Part shown: in pieces, positions 1 to 7,922 of the stretch
Numbering within the stretch: position 1 is the stretch's first letter
Layout: each line of letters begins with the position of its first letter
NCBI GenBank assembly: GCA_964627305.1
Contig: CAZVHP010000002.1
Span: 310,001 to 374,000 of the forward strand
DNA: 64,000 nt
Source: WJKG01 sp964627305
GTDB lineage: Bacteria > Zixibacteria > MSB-5A5 > GN15 > FEB-12
Reading direction: 5' to 3'
Notes under the pieces: generated by a model
The model's input: the letters and a program-made list of their open reading frames with translations, nothing else
The model's database searches: none
What the model was told of the DNA's origin: nothing
Made by a program: the position numbers and the translations under genes

Positions 1-1
1 C

Positions 2-2257
2 TGGCTTGCCGTGCGTTACTATGAACGGCGAGGCACCGATTCAGCCACGATCCTGATGCTGATGGCCATATACCTGGCTACTCTGGGCATCGCAATCCAC
101 ATGACCGTCTTCCTCGTGCTGCCGGCCTGCGCCATCTTCTTCGTCCTCAAGCCGAGTGCAACTACGAGGGACTGGGCGCTGTTGTGTGGCTTCTTTGTCG
201 TTGAGCTGTTGCTGATCCTGTTGTTCGCGGACGGGCGTGGCGGCCCTGGTCTGTTTTACCTGGTCACAGCCCTTCTGGCGCTTGCACTGGCCTTCACTTT
301 GCGAAGGAAGATCCGCTGGGGAATCCTCATTGCCCTGGCGTCTATAGGCAGTGTTATGATGTCATTCACAGCTTACGCTGAAGTGCTGCCCATCACCGTG
401 GCCGTTCTTGTGGTTGTGGGGTTGGTTAACAAGCGGTTCAACCTGCAGGTCAATTGGAAGGCCAGTCTGCTGCTCGTGCTGGTGGCGTTCATTGGGGTGA
501 GCGTCCATTTCATCATCCCGATTCGCTCCGAACTCAATCCCCGGATAGACGAAAACAACCCGTCGCGGGACTTTCGAACTTTCATGGCCTTCCTTGATCG
601 CAAGCAATATGGTCAGGTATCGATGGTCGATCGTATGTTCAATCGGCGGGGCCTGCTGGAAAACCAGTTCGGGCGCCACGCCAACATGGGCTTCTGGTCG
701 TACTTCGAGCAGCAATACTCCCCGGCGCGGTGGGGCTTCGCGCCGTTCTTCATCCTCGGGCTTGTGGGTGTTGCCTTCGCGATCAAACGCAAGCTTAAGA
801 TCGGCTTCCCGTTCTTTGTTCTGCTCTTGCTGACAACAGCCGGCCTGATCTTGTATATGAATTTCGCCGATGGCACCCAGTATAATCCCCAGACTGGCGA
901 TGCCTACATGGAGGTGCGCAACCGCAACTACTTCTTCACGCCCGGTTTTGCCTTCTTTGGTATTGCGATGGGAGTGGGGGTTGCTGCCGTTATGACGTTG
1001 GTGCGTGATCGGCTCCAAGCCTCGAATCCCTCGCTGGCCAGAAACTCCGTGTATCTGACATCGCTGCTGGTGTTTCTGCCGATGATCACGCTGGCCAACA
1101 ACTGGCACCGGAATGATCGGTCCGACAACTACACTCCATACAACTACGCTGCCAATATCCTTGATACCTGCCCGCCGAATTCCATCCTGTTCACCTCCGG
1201 GGATAACGACACCTTCCCGTTGTGGGCGCTGCAGGAGGCGTATGACTACCGCAAGGATGTCGTCGTAGTCAACCTCTCACTGCTGAACACCGACTGGTAT
1301 GTCGAGCAGATGAAAAACCGCTACGGTGTCCCCATTTCGCTGACCAAAGACCAGATTCTGTGGCATCCGTTTGAGATCAGACCCGGCATACAGGCTCCGC
1401 GGCCGCGTGAGCAGTTTCACGATCGACCGCGCAAACGGATGACTTTCCTGCAACCGTCGCTCTGGAACAACCAGCAGGTCAAGGTGCAGGATATGATGGT
1501 CGACGAGATAGTGATCGAAAACGCCAAGCTGGGATGGAAGCATCCCATATTCTTCACCTCGCAGCCGTACGCAGAGTCTCCGCTGAAGCTGCAGGAGAAG
1601 ACGGTTGCCTACGGGATGCTCTACAAGTTGCTGCCTCAGCCGGATTCTCCGAAAGTGGTTGTCGACACCGGGTATCATTTGTACAGGCATGTGTATCGCT
1701 TCGACGGTTTGGAGGATGCCGACGTCTTTCGCGATGAGAATACCACCGGCGTATTTCTCGGTATGGGGCTCGGTTTCATTCGAATTTTCGACGAGCTCGT
1801 ACGCAACGGCCAGGTCGACAGCGCCATGGCTCTCGGCGAGCACATGCTCAGGGTCTTTCCTGAGTACTGGCAGACGTATGTCGTCATGGCCGAGCAGTAT
1901 GATATCAGGGGCGATACAGCCAGTTCCTCAGAGTTGTTTGTGCGGTTGCATGACACGCTGACATCGTTTGTTCGGAGCAACCCCGGCAACTACTTCTATC
2001 TGGGGGATCTGGGTCTGGCCAAAGTGGAGTTGGGAGATCGGCGAGATATGCCGGAGATGATAGAAGACGGCATCGCCCACCTCTGGAAGGCTTTCCAAAT
2101 CAACCCCAACAGCAGCTACAGCTTCCGCAAACTCATTAGTGTGCTGGCTCAACAGGGCCGAATTGATGAGATGCGCCGTGCGGCTGCCATACACGCCGAG
2201 TACAAGATCAACCGGCAGGATACTTTCGTTCAGCGGCTTCTGGGCTTCGGCGGATAG
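2..2257 (+). CDS. DUF2723 family polytopic membrane protein, 5' end cut by window edge
   Basis: The visible 751 residues form a polytopic membrane protein of the DUF2723 family, placed with GT-C glycosyltransferases (GT117) and common in Bacteroidota and relatives. Hydrophobic segments cover roughly residues 15-170 and 240-365. Two family landmarks are clear: an EVRNRNYFF block near residue 301 and GDNDTFPLW near 397, followed by VVVNLSLLNTDWY. The last ~140 residues are helical and TPR-like. The reading frame is open to the left edge (W-L-A-V precede the first possible GTG at 11), so the real start lies outside. By family, it should transfer a sugar from a lipid carrier on the outer face of the inner membrane. 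The acceptor is unknown. Confidence 0.85.
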   Translation, partial: WLAVRYYERRGTDSATILMLMAIYLATLGIAIHMTVFLVLPACAIFFVLKPSATTRDWALLCGFFVVELLLILLFADGRGGPGLFYLVTALLALALAFTLRRKIRWGILIALASIGSVMMSFTAYAEVLPITVAVLVVVGLVNKRFNLQVNWKASLLLVLVAFIGVSVHFIIPIRSELNPRIDENNPSRDFRTFMAFLDRKQYGQVSMVDRMFNRRGLLENQFGRHANMGFWSYFEQQYSPARWGFAPFFILGLVGVAFAIKRKLKIGFPFFVLLLLTTAGLILYMNFADGTQYNPQTGDAYMEVRNRNYFFTPGFAFFGIAMGVGVAAVMTLVRDRLQASNPSLARNSVYLTSLLVFLPMITLANNWHRNDRSDNYTPYNYAANILDTCPPNSILFTSGDNDTFPLWALQEAYDYRKDVVVVNLSLLNTDWYVEQMKNRYGVPISLTKDQILWHPFEIRPGIQAPRPREQFHDRPRKRMTFLQPSLWNNQQVKVQDMMVDEIVIENAKLGWKHPIFFTSQPYAESPLKLQEKTVAYGMLYKLLPQPDSPKVVVDTGYHLYRHVYRFDGLEDADVFRDENTTGVFLGMGLGFIRIFDELVRNGQVDSAMALGEHMLRVFPEYWQTYVVMAEQYDIRGDTASSSELFVRLHDTLTSFVRSNPGNYFYLGDLGLAKVELGDRRDMPEMIEDGIAHLWKAFQINPNSSYSFRKLISVLAQQGRIDEMRRAAAIHAEYKINRQDTFVQRLLGFGG

Positions 2258-2292
2258 TATCGCTTACTGTTGATTACCGGGTCGAATGCGAA

Positions 2293-2330
2293 GCGCCCGA
2301 TTGATCTCCGAGTGGGGAGCAATCGGGCGC
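2293..2330. terminator. Hairpin between convergent genes
   Basis: A perfect 11-bp stem, GCGCCCGATTG (2293-2303) with CAATCGGGCGC (2320-2330), continues inward as a 4-bp CTCC/GGAG helix. It sits between the DUF2723 gene and the oppositely oriented regulator gene, so it can stop transcription from both sides. There is no strong T tract on either side, so termination efficiency is uncertain. Confidence 0.55.
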
Positions 2331-2362
2331 CTGCCATTCCTGCGGTGCCGAAGCAACTGCTT

Positions 2363-2872
2363 CTACAGCACGTAGCCGGACCGCCGCCGGTAGCGGTCGT
2401 CTCTCTGTTCGAGAAGCTGTTCGTCCACAATCTCCTGGCGCAGTTCATCGACGTTGCGAAAGTAGCGACTTATGATGCGGTTCACCTCGTCGGCGGTGTA
2501 TTCCCGGTCCGGCTCAAACTGTGCCAGAATGAACTCCAGCAGGTGCCGCCGGGCACTGCGCCCGACCGCGTTCCCTCGCGGGGTCTGCCTGCCACCAGCG
2601 GCCGTTTCGGGCTGGCGCCTTACTACGGCTCGGGTTCTTGGTGGCTGTGAAGCCGGATCCGCTGGCTGTTCAGACCGGCCGTTCGACTGACCTTCCAGCC
2701 AGTCATAGACGGCCTGTTCCGGAATACGCCAGTCTTTGCCAATCTTATATGCCTTGATTTCTCCCGCCTGAACCTTGCGCGTAATCACCTGTACATTCAT
2801 TTTGAGCTTCTTGGCCAGCTCCGATGTAGTAAAGAACTCGGTGTTCTTGATAATCCCTTCATAGTAATCCAC
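2363..2872 (-). CDS. Excisionase-type helix-turn-helix regulator with DUF2087 domain
   Basis: 169 residues. Residues ~13-60 (FFTTSELAKKLKMNVQVITR, then KIGKDWRIPEQAVYDWLE) match the MerR/excisionase-type helix-turn-helix family, in which a single winged helix binds DNA. After an Arg/Gln/Pro-rich linker, the C-terminal ~55 residues (FILAQFEPDREYTADEVNRI, ELRQEIVDEQLLE) match DUF2087, a small domain often fused to transcription regulators. The GTG start at 2872 was chosen because AGGAGA lies 7 bases upstream; an in-frame ATG further out at 3046 lies upstream of the predicted promoter. It has its own sigma-70-like promoter at 2941-2968. Probable transcription regulator; the target is unknown. 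Confidence 0.8.
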   Translation of the reverse strand: MDYYEGIIKNTEFFTTSELAKKLKMNVQVITRKVQAGEIKAYKIGKDWRIPEQAVYDWLEGQSNGRSEQPADPASQPPRTRAVVRRQPETAAGGRQTPRGNAVGRSARRHLLEFILAQFEPDREYTADEVNRIISRYFRNVDELRQEIVDEQLLEQRDDRYRRRSGYVL

Positions 2873-2940
2873 CGCTGCGTCTCCTAAAAGTATGCATCCA
2901 TAATGTACTGAGCGTGCTGTTATCAAACGTATGCCGCTGA

Positions 2941-2968
2941 ATCTTATCGCACGAAGGCGTATTGTCAA
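2941..2968 (-). promoter_or_regulatory. Sigma-70-type promoter of the HTH/DUF2087 gene
   Basis: On the minus strand, TTGACA (2968-2963), a 16-base spacer, then TAAGAT (2946-2941). This predicts a leader of about 65 bases before the GTG at 2872. Confidence 0.6.
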
Positions 2969-3143
2969 GGATTTAACTGTAGATTGAAAAGCCAGCGCTG
3001 CACACGGGTTACCACCATGGATAGGAGGAGTGTCAGCGTCCTGCAAATCAACAACTTAACAAAGACAACGATTGCCTTGGCGATGCCCGGTCATGCCGTT
3101 GAGGATGGTGCATGTATCAGCGTAAAAAAACTGCAATGGGAAC

Positions 3144-3172
3144 TTGGCAGCGGCTGAATCTTTTCGTATATT
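3144..3172 (+). promoter_or_regulatory. Promoter of the aminomutase-family gene
   Basis: TTGGCA (3144-3149), a 17-base spacer, then TATATT (3167-3172). Both hexamers match one used at 33487-33515. Transcription would begin near 3179, giving an unusually long leader of about 180 bases. Confidence 0.65.
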
Positions 3173-3179
3173 ACAGATA

Positions 3180-3361
3180 CAGGACAGTTCGACACTTCCT
3201 TTTTTGATTAACCCTCATCAAACGCGGTTTGATTTCTCTCATTGCCGAAGTGTCGCCGGGGTGGCGCGAGCTGTCCGGACACACCCCTATGCCGTAAGCA
3301 CCCCTCGGTCAGCAGGAGCGACCGACTCAGCGCGCCCCGTATCAAAAGGAAGGAGGCCAGT
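3180..3361 (+). promoter_or_regulatory. Long structured 5' leader, riboswitch-like or attenuator-like
   Basis: This leader carries ordered complementary segments. CGACACTTC (3190-3198) pairs perfectly with GAAGTGTCG (3247-3255) and encloses ATCAAAC/GTTTGAT (3217-3223 with 3227-3233, loop GCG). The segment ATCAAA can instead pair with an earlier TTTGAT at 3203-3208, so two hairpins are mutually exclusive. Downstream are GGGGTG/CACCCC (3258-3263 with 3282-3287) around the palindrome TGTCCGGACA, and TCGGTC/GACCGA (3305-3310 with 3320-3325). AAGGAGG follows just before the start codon. I do not recognise a known riboswitch class. The ligand, if any, is unknown. Confidence 0.45.
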
Positions 3362-4555
3362 ATGACTGCCAGACACCAAACTGCTGCCGGCAGCCCGGAA
3401 AAAAAACACGTTACTGACATAGAAAAGCTGCCGCATTTGTCCCAGGCTGAACGTGTTCGCCTCAGACCAGTCACCGATCGGTTTGCATTCCGGGCGACAC
3501 GGTACTATCTGAACCTGATCGACTGGACGGATACTCAGGATCCTATCCGTCGGTTGATAGTCCCGACACCGTCAGAACTAAGACAATGGGGTCAGCTTGA
3601 TCCCTCCCGCGAAAGCGCCGTCACCGTTGCGCCCGGGGTGCAGCACAAGTACACGTCGACAGCGCTGCTTCTGGCGACGCCGATGTGCAGCGGGTTCTGC
3701 CGTTACTGCTTCAGGAAGCGCCTGTTTATGGACGGTACCAGAGAGAAAGAGGCTGTGAGCGATTTCAGCGAGGGCATCAGGTATATTGCGTCTCATCCCG
3801 AGATAACCAATGTCCTCGTGACCGGCGGGGATCCGATGGTGCTGTCTACCAGGCGCCTCGGGAGTCTGTTGAAGAAGCTGCGGGAAATCGATCATGTGCG
3901 CATTATCCGTATCGGCACCAAAACACCGGCGTTCAATCCCTACCGTTTTCTCGATGACGAGCGACTATTCGATGTGCTCTCGGAGCATTCGCATCTCGAT
4001 CGCCGCCTGTATGTCATCTGCCACTTTGACCACCCTCGTGAGCTTACGTCCCAGGCCCGGGAGGTCATTGACCGTTTGATTCGATCCGGAGTCATTTGCG
4101 TCAATCAGACGCCGATTTCGCGCGGGATCAACGACAACGCTGAAGTGATGGCTCAGCTCATGAACGAGCTGTCGTATATGGGAGTGCCGCAGTACTACTT
4201 CTTCCAGTGCCGACCGACAACGGGCAACTATCCCTATGCCGTGCCGATAGTCGAGGGCTATTACCTGGTGGAGCGCGCCAAGGCCCTGTGTTCGGGGCTG
4301 GCTAAGCGCCTGCGGCTGGTCATGTCGCATGAGTCCGGCAAGGTGGAGGTCGCCGGTGTGGATCGTCGCCATGTCTATCTAAAGTACCACCGGGCCAAAG
4401 AGGCGCGTGATGATCACCGCTTCGTCGTGTGCCATCGAAACGACAACGCCTACTGGCTCGATGAACTTCGGCCGGTAGACGGGTATTCTAATCCGTATTT
4501 CGGTCGGCATCAGGCCCATCGTGATCAGACCGGGCTCTCCTGTCTGCCCGATTAG
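3362..4555 (+). CDS. KamA (lysine 2,3-aminomutase) family radical SAM protein
   Basis: 397 residues. The radical SAM cluster motif C109-SGF-C113-RY-C116 binds a [4Fe-4S] cluster that cleaves SAM. The GGDP motif at 156-159 (VTGGDPM) and the HFDHPRE region are typical of the KamA/EpmB group, which moves an amino group between carbons with PLP. The usual PLP-lysine motif (DAPGGGGK) is absent. The equivalent place reads SHESGKVEV with Lys328, a variant I associate with KamA-like proteins of unproven substrate. Start ATG is set by AAGGAGG at 3349-3355. Monocistronic, behind a structured leader. A mutase on lysine, beta-lysine or another amino acid is plausible; the exact substrate cannot be read from the sequence. 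Confidence 0.85.
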   Translation: MTARHQTAAGSPEKKHVTDIEKLPHLSQAERVRLRPVTDRFAFRATRYYLNLIDWTDTQDPIRRLIVPTPSELRQWGQLDPSRESAVTVAPGVQHKYTSTALLLATPMCSGFCRYCFRKRLFMDGTREKEAVSDFSEGIRYIASHPEITNVLVTGGDPMVLSTRRLGSLLKKLREIDHVRIIRIGTKTPAFNPYRFLDDERLFDVLSEHSHLDRRLYVICHFDHPRELTSQAREVIDRLIRSGVICVNQTPISRGINDNAEVMAQLMNELSYMGVPQYYFFQCRPTTGNYPYAVPIVEGYYLVERAKALCSGLAKRLRLVMSHESGKVEVAGVDRRHVYLKYHRAKEARDDHRFVVCHRNDNAYWLDELRPVDGYSNPYFGRHQAHRDQTGLSCLPD

Positions 4556-4625
4556 CGGTCGCGTAATCGAACCGGGATCCGATTTACCCGGCTTGCGCCG
4601 GCACCGAGCCGCGTCGACTGGCGAG

Positions 4626-5378
4626 CTATTGTTTGCACACGATCATGGAGGATGCCTGGGCCTTCGGGAAGATGATTACCTCGGCGATCTGCACATGCTC
4701 AGGACGGTTGGCAATCCAGACCGCCGTTTCGGCAATGTCATCACCGGTGAGCGGCTGGTACCCCTGATACACGGCCCCGGCTCTTTGAGTGTCCCCCCGA
4801 AAGCGGACCAGCGAAAACTCGGTCTCGACAAGGCCCGGGTCAATGGTAGATACCCGGATCGGCGTATCAACCAGGTCGATCCTCATCCCCTTGGTGATAG
4901 CATCCACGGCGTGCTTGGTGGCGCAGTACACATTACCGCCCGGGTATACCTCATGACCGGCAATGGAACCGATGTTGATGACATGTCCCCGGCCCCGCTG
5001 CACCATGCCAGGCAAGACCGCTCGGCTGACATAGAGCAGCCCTTTGACGTTGGTGTCGATCATCTCGTCCCAACCCGAGATGTCCCCCTCATGCAGTCTC
5101 TCCAGCCCTCTGCCCAGGCCGGCGTTGTTTATCAGGATGTCAATGGCGGACCAGGATGTTGGCAGTCCCGAGATGGTTGTCTCGACGGCCTGTCGGTCGC
5201 GAACGTCAAGTTTCAGAAGGTGACACGGTCCAACCAGCTCGCCGGCCAGTTCTTCCAGCCGCTCCAGGCGTCGGGCGGCCAGAATGACCCGTGCTCCGGC
5301 CTCGGAGAACCTGCGGGCGCAGGCCTGGCCAATTCCGGCCGAGGCGCCGGTTATCAGGACGGTTTTGTCGCTCAGCAT
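4626..5378 (-). CDS. Short-chain dehydrogenase/reductase (YdfG-like)
   Basis: 250 residues, the usual length of a classical SDR. The N-terminal Rossmann motif TGASAGIG binds NAD(P); NNAG follows near residue 85. The catalytic Ser lies in NIGSIAG and the catalytic Tyr/Lys in YCATK, with DPGLVETEF after it. The closest known relatives in organisation are YdfG-type NADP-dependent 3-hydroxy acid (serine, allo-threonine) dehydrogenases, so oxidation of a short hydroxy acid is a reasonable guess. The ATG at 5378 was chosen because GGAGG stands 8 bases upstream. Convergent with the aminomutase-family gene; only about 70 bases separate their stops. Confidence 0.85.
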   Translation of the reverse strand: MLSDKTVLITGASAGIGQACARRFSEAGARVILAARRLERLEELAGELVGPCHLLKLDVRDRQAVETTISGLPTSWSAIDILINNAGLGRGLERLHEGDISGWDEMIDTNVKGLLYVSRAVLPGMVQRGRGHVINIGSIAGHEVYPGGNVYCATKHAVDAITKGMRIDLVDTPIRVSTIDPGLVETEFSLVRFRGDTQRAGAVYQGYQPLTGDDIAETAVWIANRPEHVQIAEVIIFPKAQASSMIVCKQ

Positions 5379-5758
5379 ATAGATCGCCTCCGCTGTTTCA
5401 GATGAACCCGACTTCCGGGACAATGTACGCCCACAGGAGTCAACGGTCAAACGCCGGTTGCCGCCCGATGTTTCCGGCGAGTGTGGGGTGCGATGTATAG
5501 GCTGTAGGCAAGAACCGACATATTCGGCCCGTGACGATATCAATCGGGAACCCCCTGCCGCCTGCTATGTTGTTCTATACAAACAATATAGATACTGTCT
5601 TCGATTCACTATACGGTCATGTCTGAGTCGGCACGCTTTCTGCAGGATAGACAGCGGAAGAAAGGCTAAATATTTCCTCGCCGCAGTCCGATACCGGAGT
5701 ATAGGCCAATGGCCACAACTCCCTTCTGGCGGCTGGGAAGTCACCGAAAGGCAGGGCC

Positions 5759-5905
5759 ATGCCGTCGAAGACAATCGACAGAATTCGCGTAGGGTTGCCG
5801 AAGAAGACCTACTGGCACCTCTACAGCCTGCAGAACCTGCAGACGGAAAAGCTGGCGAAGGTCGTCAATAAGATACTCAAAGCTGAGTACATGCTGGTGA
5901 AATAG
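5759..5905 (+). CDS. Possible 48-residue basic protein, unrecognised
   Basis: ATG at 5759 to TAG at 5905, preceded by AAAGG at a proper distance. The product is lysine-rich (begins MPSKTIDRIRVGLPKKTYWH, ends KAEYMLVK) and looks like a single amphipathic helical unit after residue 20. It fills the gap between the SDR gene and the peptidase promoter. The composition looks more like a real small protein than random sequence, but I know no family for it. The 200 bases upstream hold only a weak TTGTT/AACAA inverted repeat near 5573 and no convincing promoter. Confidence 0.4.
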   Translation: MPSKTIDRIRVGLPKKTYWHLYSLQNLQTEKLAKVVNKILKAEYMLVK

Positions 5906-5930
5906 CCGCGTCCTGACGGGCATTAAAACC

Positions 5931-5959
5931 TTGACATACAGCGGGTCAGGGCCTACTTT
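5931..5959 (+). promoter_or_regulatory. Promoter of the M23 peptidase gene
   Basis: TTGACA (5931-5936), a 17-base spacer, then TACTTT (5954-5959). Predicted leader of about 73 bases. Confidence 0.55.
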
Positions 5960-6039
5960 CATCGCTTATATTGACTGACCACAGTGCGGCTTTCTCTATG
6001 ACTGCAGGGGAATTACCGTACTGTGAAAGCTGGTAAGCG

Positions 6040-6957
6040 ATGTTCAGAAAGAAATTGACCCTCATGTTGATCCCCAATTCTCAGGGGGTCAGCCGTCAAA
6101 TCTCGGTGTCCAAGGCCTGGCTGTATCTTTGTGCGGTCGCGGTCGTCCTCATAACTGTGGCCGCAGTGTTCTTCTCCGCCCAGTTCTTCACTGACAAGGT
6201 CGCCGAGAAGGAGCTTAACCAACTCCGGGCTGAAAACCAGCGGCTCAAAGCCAAGTTCGAGCAAATGCGCTGGACATTGGCGGAAGTCGAGAGCCGCTAT
6301 GATGTCCTCACCGAAAAGGAAGGCTACATCCGGTCGCTATTCAACCTGCCGGAAGTCAATGCCTCGCAGCGTCGCCTCGGCGTCGGTGGTCCTCAGCCGC
6401 CGCGTCTGGCCACCATGGACGAGACCGAACTGATCGCCTATGATACCGAGCGCAAGCTCGATCACATGTTGCGCCTGTCGGAACTGCACCTGCAGGAGTT
6501 TACCGAGGTCGAGAACGAATTCCTCGATATCCGTGACCGACTGGAGTACACCCCGTCAATCTGGCCTACCAAGGGCTGGTTCAGCCGCGGCTATGGCATG
6601 CAGCATGACCCGTTCACCGGGTATAAGCAGATGCACCGCGGGGTCGATATCGCCAACCGGGCTGGTACGCCGATAGTGGCTACCGCTGCCGGTAAGGTGG
6701 TCAAGATTGCCCGCCAGGACCGAATGGGCAAGATGATCACCATTGATCACGGCTACGGTTTCCTTACCCGCTACGGACACCTTTCGGATGTCAAGGTCAA
6801 GGTCGGTCAACAGGTAAAGCGCGGTGACCCGATTGCCCTTATGGGGAACACCGGTCGTTCGACCGGCCCGCACCTGCACTATGAGGTCTGGCGCAACAAG
6901 AAGGCGCTCAACCCGATGGACTACATTCTCAACGAAATGTACGCCACGACTGACTGA
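6040..6957 (+). CDS. Membrane-anchored M23 family metallopeptidase
   Basis: 305 residues. One transmembrane helix (about residues 27-50) anchors the protein and is followed by a coiled coil (about 55-100, KELNQLRAENQRLKAKFEQ). The C-terminal LytM/M23 domain holds the zinc ligands in HRGVDIAN (His and Asp) and GPHLHYEV (HxH), so the active site is intact. Such proteins cut peptide cross-links in peptidoglycan during growth or division. The start lacks a strong Shine-Dalgarno sequence. Its own promoter lies at 5931-5959 and a strong terminator at 7008-7038, so it is monocistronic. Confidence 0.9.
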   Translation: MFRKKLTLMLIPNSQGVSRQISVSKAWLYLCAVAVVLITVAAVFFSAQFFTDKVAEKELNQLRAENQRLKAKFEQMRWTLAEVESRYDVLTEKEGYIRSLFNLPEVNASQRRLGVGGPQPPRLATMDETELIAYDTERKLDHMLRLSELHLQEFTEVENEFLDIRDRLEYTPSIWPTKGWFSRGYGMQHDPFTGYKQMHRGVDIANRAGTPIVATAAGKVVKIARQDRMGKMITIDHGYGFLTRYGHLSDVKVKVGQQVKRGDPIALMGNTGRSTGPHLHYEVWRNKKALNPMDYILNEMYATTD

Positions 6958-7007
6958 GAGATTGAGTGACTGACTGACTGGATTTCCGCTCCACGTAACT
7001 GAGCTTC

Positions 7008-7038
7008 GGGGCCGCCTTGTCAGGCGGCCCCGTTTTTT
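7008..7038 (+). terminator. Rho-independent terminator of the M23 peptidase gene
   Basis: Perfect 9-bp GC-rich stem GGGGCCGCC (7008-7016) with GGCGGCCCC (7023-7031), 6-base loop, then GTTTTTT. Confidence 0.9.
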
Positions 7039-7210
7039 CGTATGCTTCGACTGCTCAGGCTGTGCCCGGCGATGAAAAAGCTGGCCGAAACGAGATTGTT
7101 GTTGTATACTGCTACCCATCGACAATACGGGTCCATGCTATCCGATTACAGGGAACAATCCGCCCGCAGCGCGCGGTTGTGATAGGTACCGAAGGTGAGG
7201 TGATGAACAC

Positions 7211-7852
7211 ATGAGTCGGGAAACAAAACGACGCACCAGTAAGGCTGCTTTGGCGCTCAATGACGGCGGTGCTGACACCGAACGGGAGATCAGAGAGATC
7301 ATAGCGCAGATCAAACGCGGCAACCAGCATGCCTTCACCGAGCTTGTGCAGCGTTATCAATCGCAGGTGGCCTCGCTTGCCTATCGGATGGTCGGTGACT
7401 ACGACGAGGCCGCCGACATCACGCAGGATGTATTCGTCAAGATGTCGCGCAATCTGTGGCGATACGACCAGAAGAAGAAATTCTACACATGGTTGTATCG
7501 GATCACAGTGAATGCCTCCATCGACTACATGCGAAAGCACAAACGACACCGGCATGACCAGTTGGACAATGTGCAGGAGAACCTCATCAGTATTGATCAC
7601 ACTCCTGAGAACGACTACCAGCGACAGCAGCTCAATCGTCATATCAGGCAAGCGACGAAGACGCTTAATGAGAAACAGCGGTCGGCGTTTCTTCTGCGTG
7701 ATGTCGAGGGATGCAAGATCGATGATGTCGCCGACATCATGGACATGCCCGAGGCCACTGTGCGTTGGTATCTGCACCGCGCCCGCTCACGGATTCGCAA
7801 GGAGTTGATGCGTCGTTGCCCCCAGCTTCTTCTGACGCTCGGGTTCAAGTAG
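7211..7852 (+). CDS. RNA polymerase sigma factor, sigma-70 family (ECF type)
   Basis: 213 residues. Region 2 spans about residues 40-112 (AFTELVQRYQSQVASLAYRM, DITQDVFVKM, FYTWLYRITVNASIDYMRK) and region 4 about 150-205 (LNEKQRSAFLLRDVEGCKID, PEATVRWYLHRARSRIRKEL). Regions 1 and 3 are missing, as in ECF factors such as SigW/SigE. No anti-sigma gene follows, which is less usual. The start at 7211 overlaps a three-codon open frame (ATG AAC ACA TGA, 7203-7214) that has the better-placed Shine-Dalgarno sequence, so initiation may be coupled to it. A possible promoter has TATACT at 7105-7110. Confidence 0.9.
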   Translation: MSRETKRRTSKAALALNDGGADTEREIREIIAQIKRGNQHAFTELVQRYQSQVASLAYRMVGDYDEAADITQDVFVKMSRNLWRYDQKKKFYTWLYRITVNASIDYMRKHKRHRHDQLDNVQENLISIDHTPENDYQRQQLNRHIRQATKTLNEKQRSAFLLRDVEGCKIDDVADIMDMPEATVRWYLHRARSRIRKELMRRCPQLLLTLGFK

Positions 7853-7885
7853 CCCGGTCTACGGCCGTTGCGGCCACAGTTTTTC

Positions 7886-7914
7886 TTCACTTGCAGACGG
7901 ATTTGCTCTATGTT
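7886..7914 (+). promoter_or_regulatory. Promoter directly at the copA start
   Basis: TTCACT (7886-7891), 17 bases, TATGTT (7909-7914). The -10 box ends 8 bases before the ATG at 7923, so the transcript would have a leader of 0-2 bases. Confidence 0.5.
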
Positions 7915-7922
7915 GGGACATT

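Noticed and set aside
362..1108. 248-codon open frame on the minus strand
   Set aside because: It lies opposite the DUF2723 gene, which matches family motifs. The reverse product is rich in His/Arg/Gln with no domain.
4521..5405. 294-codon plus-strand frame
   Set aside because: Antisense to the SDR gene, which has intact Rossmann and catalytic motifs.
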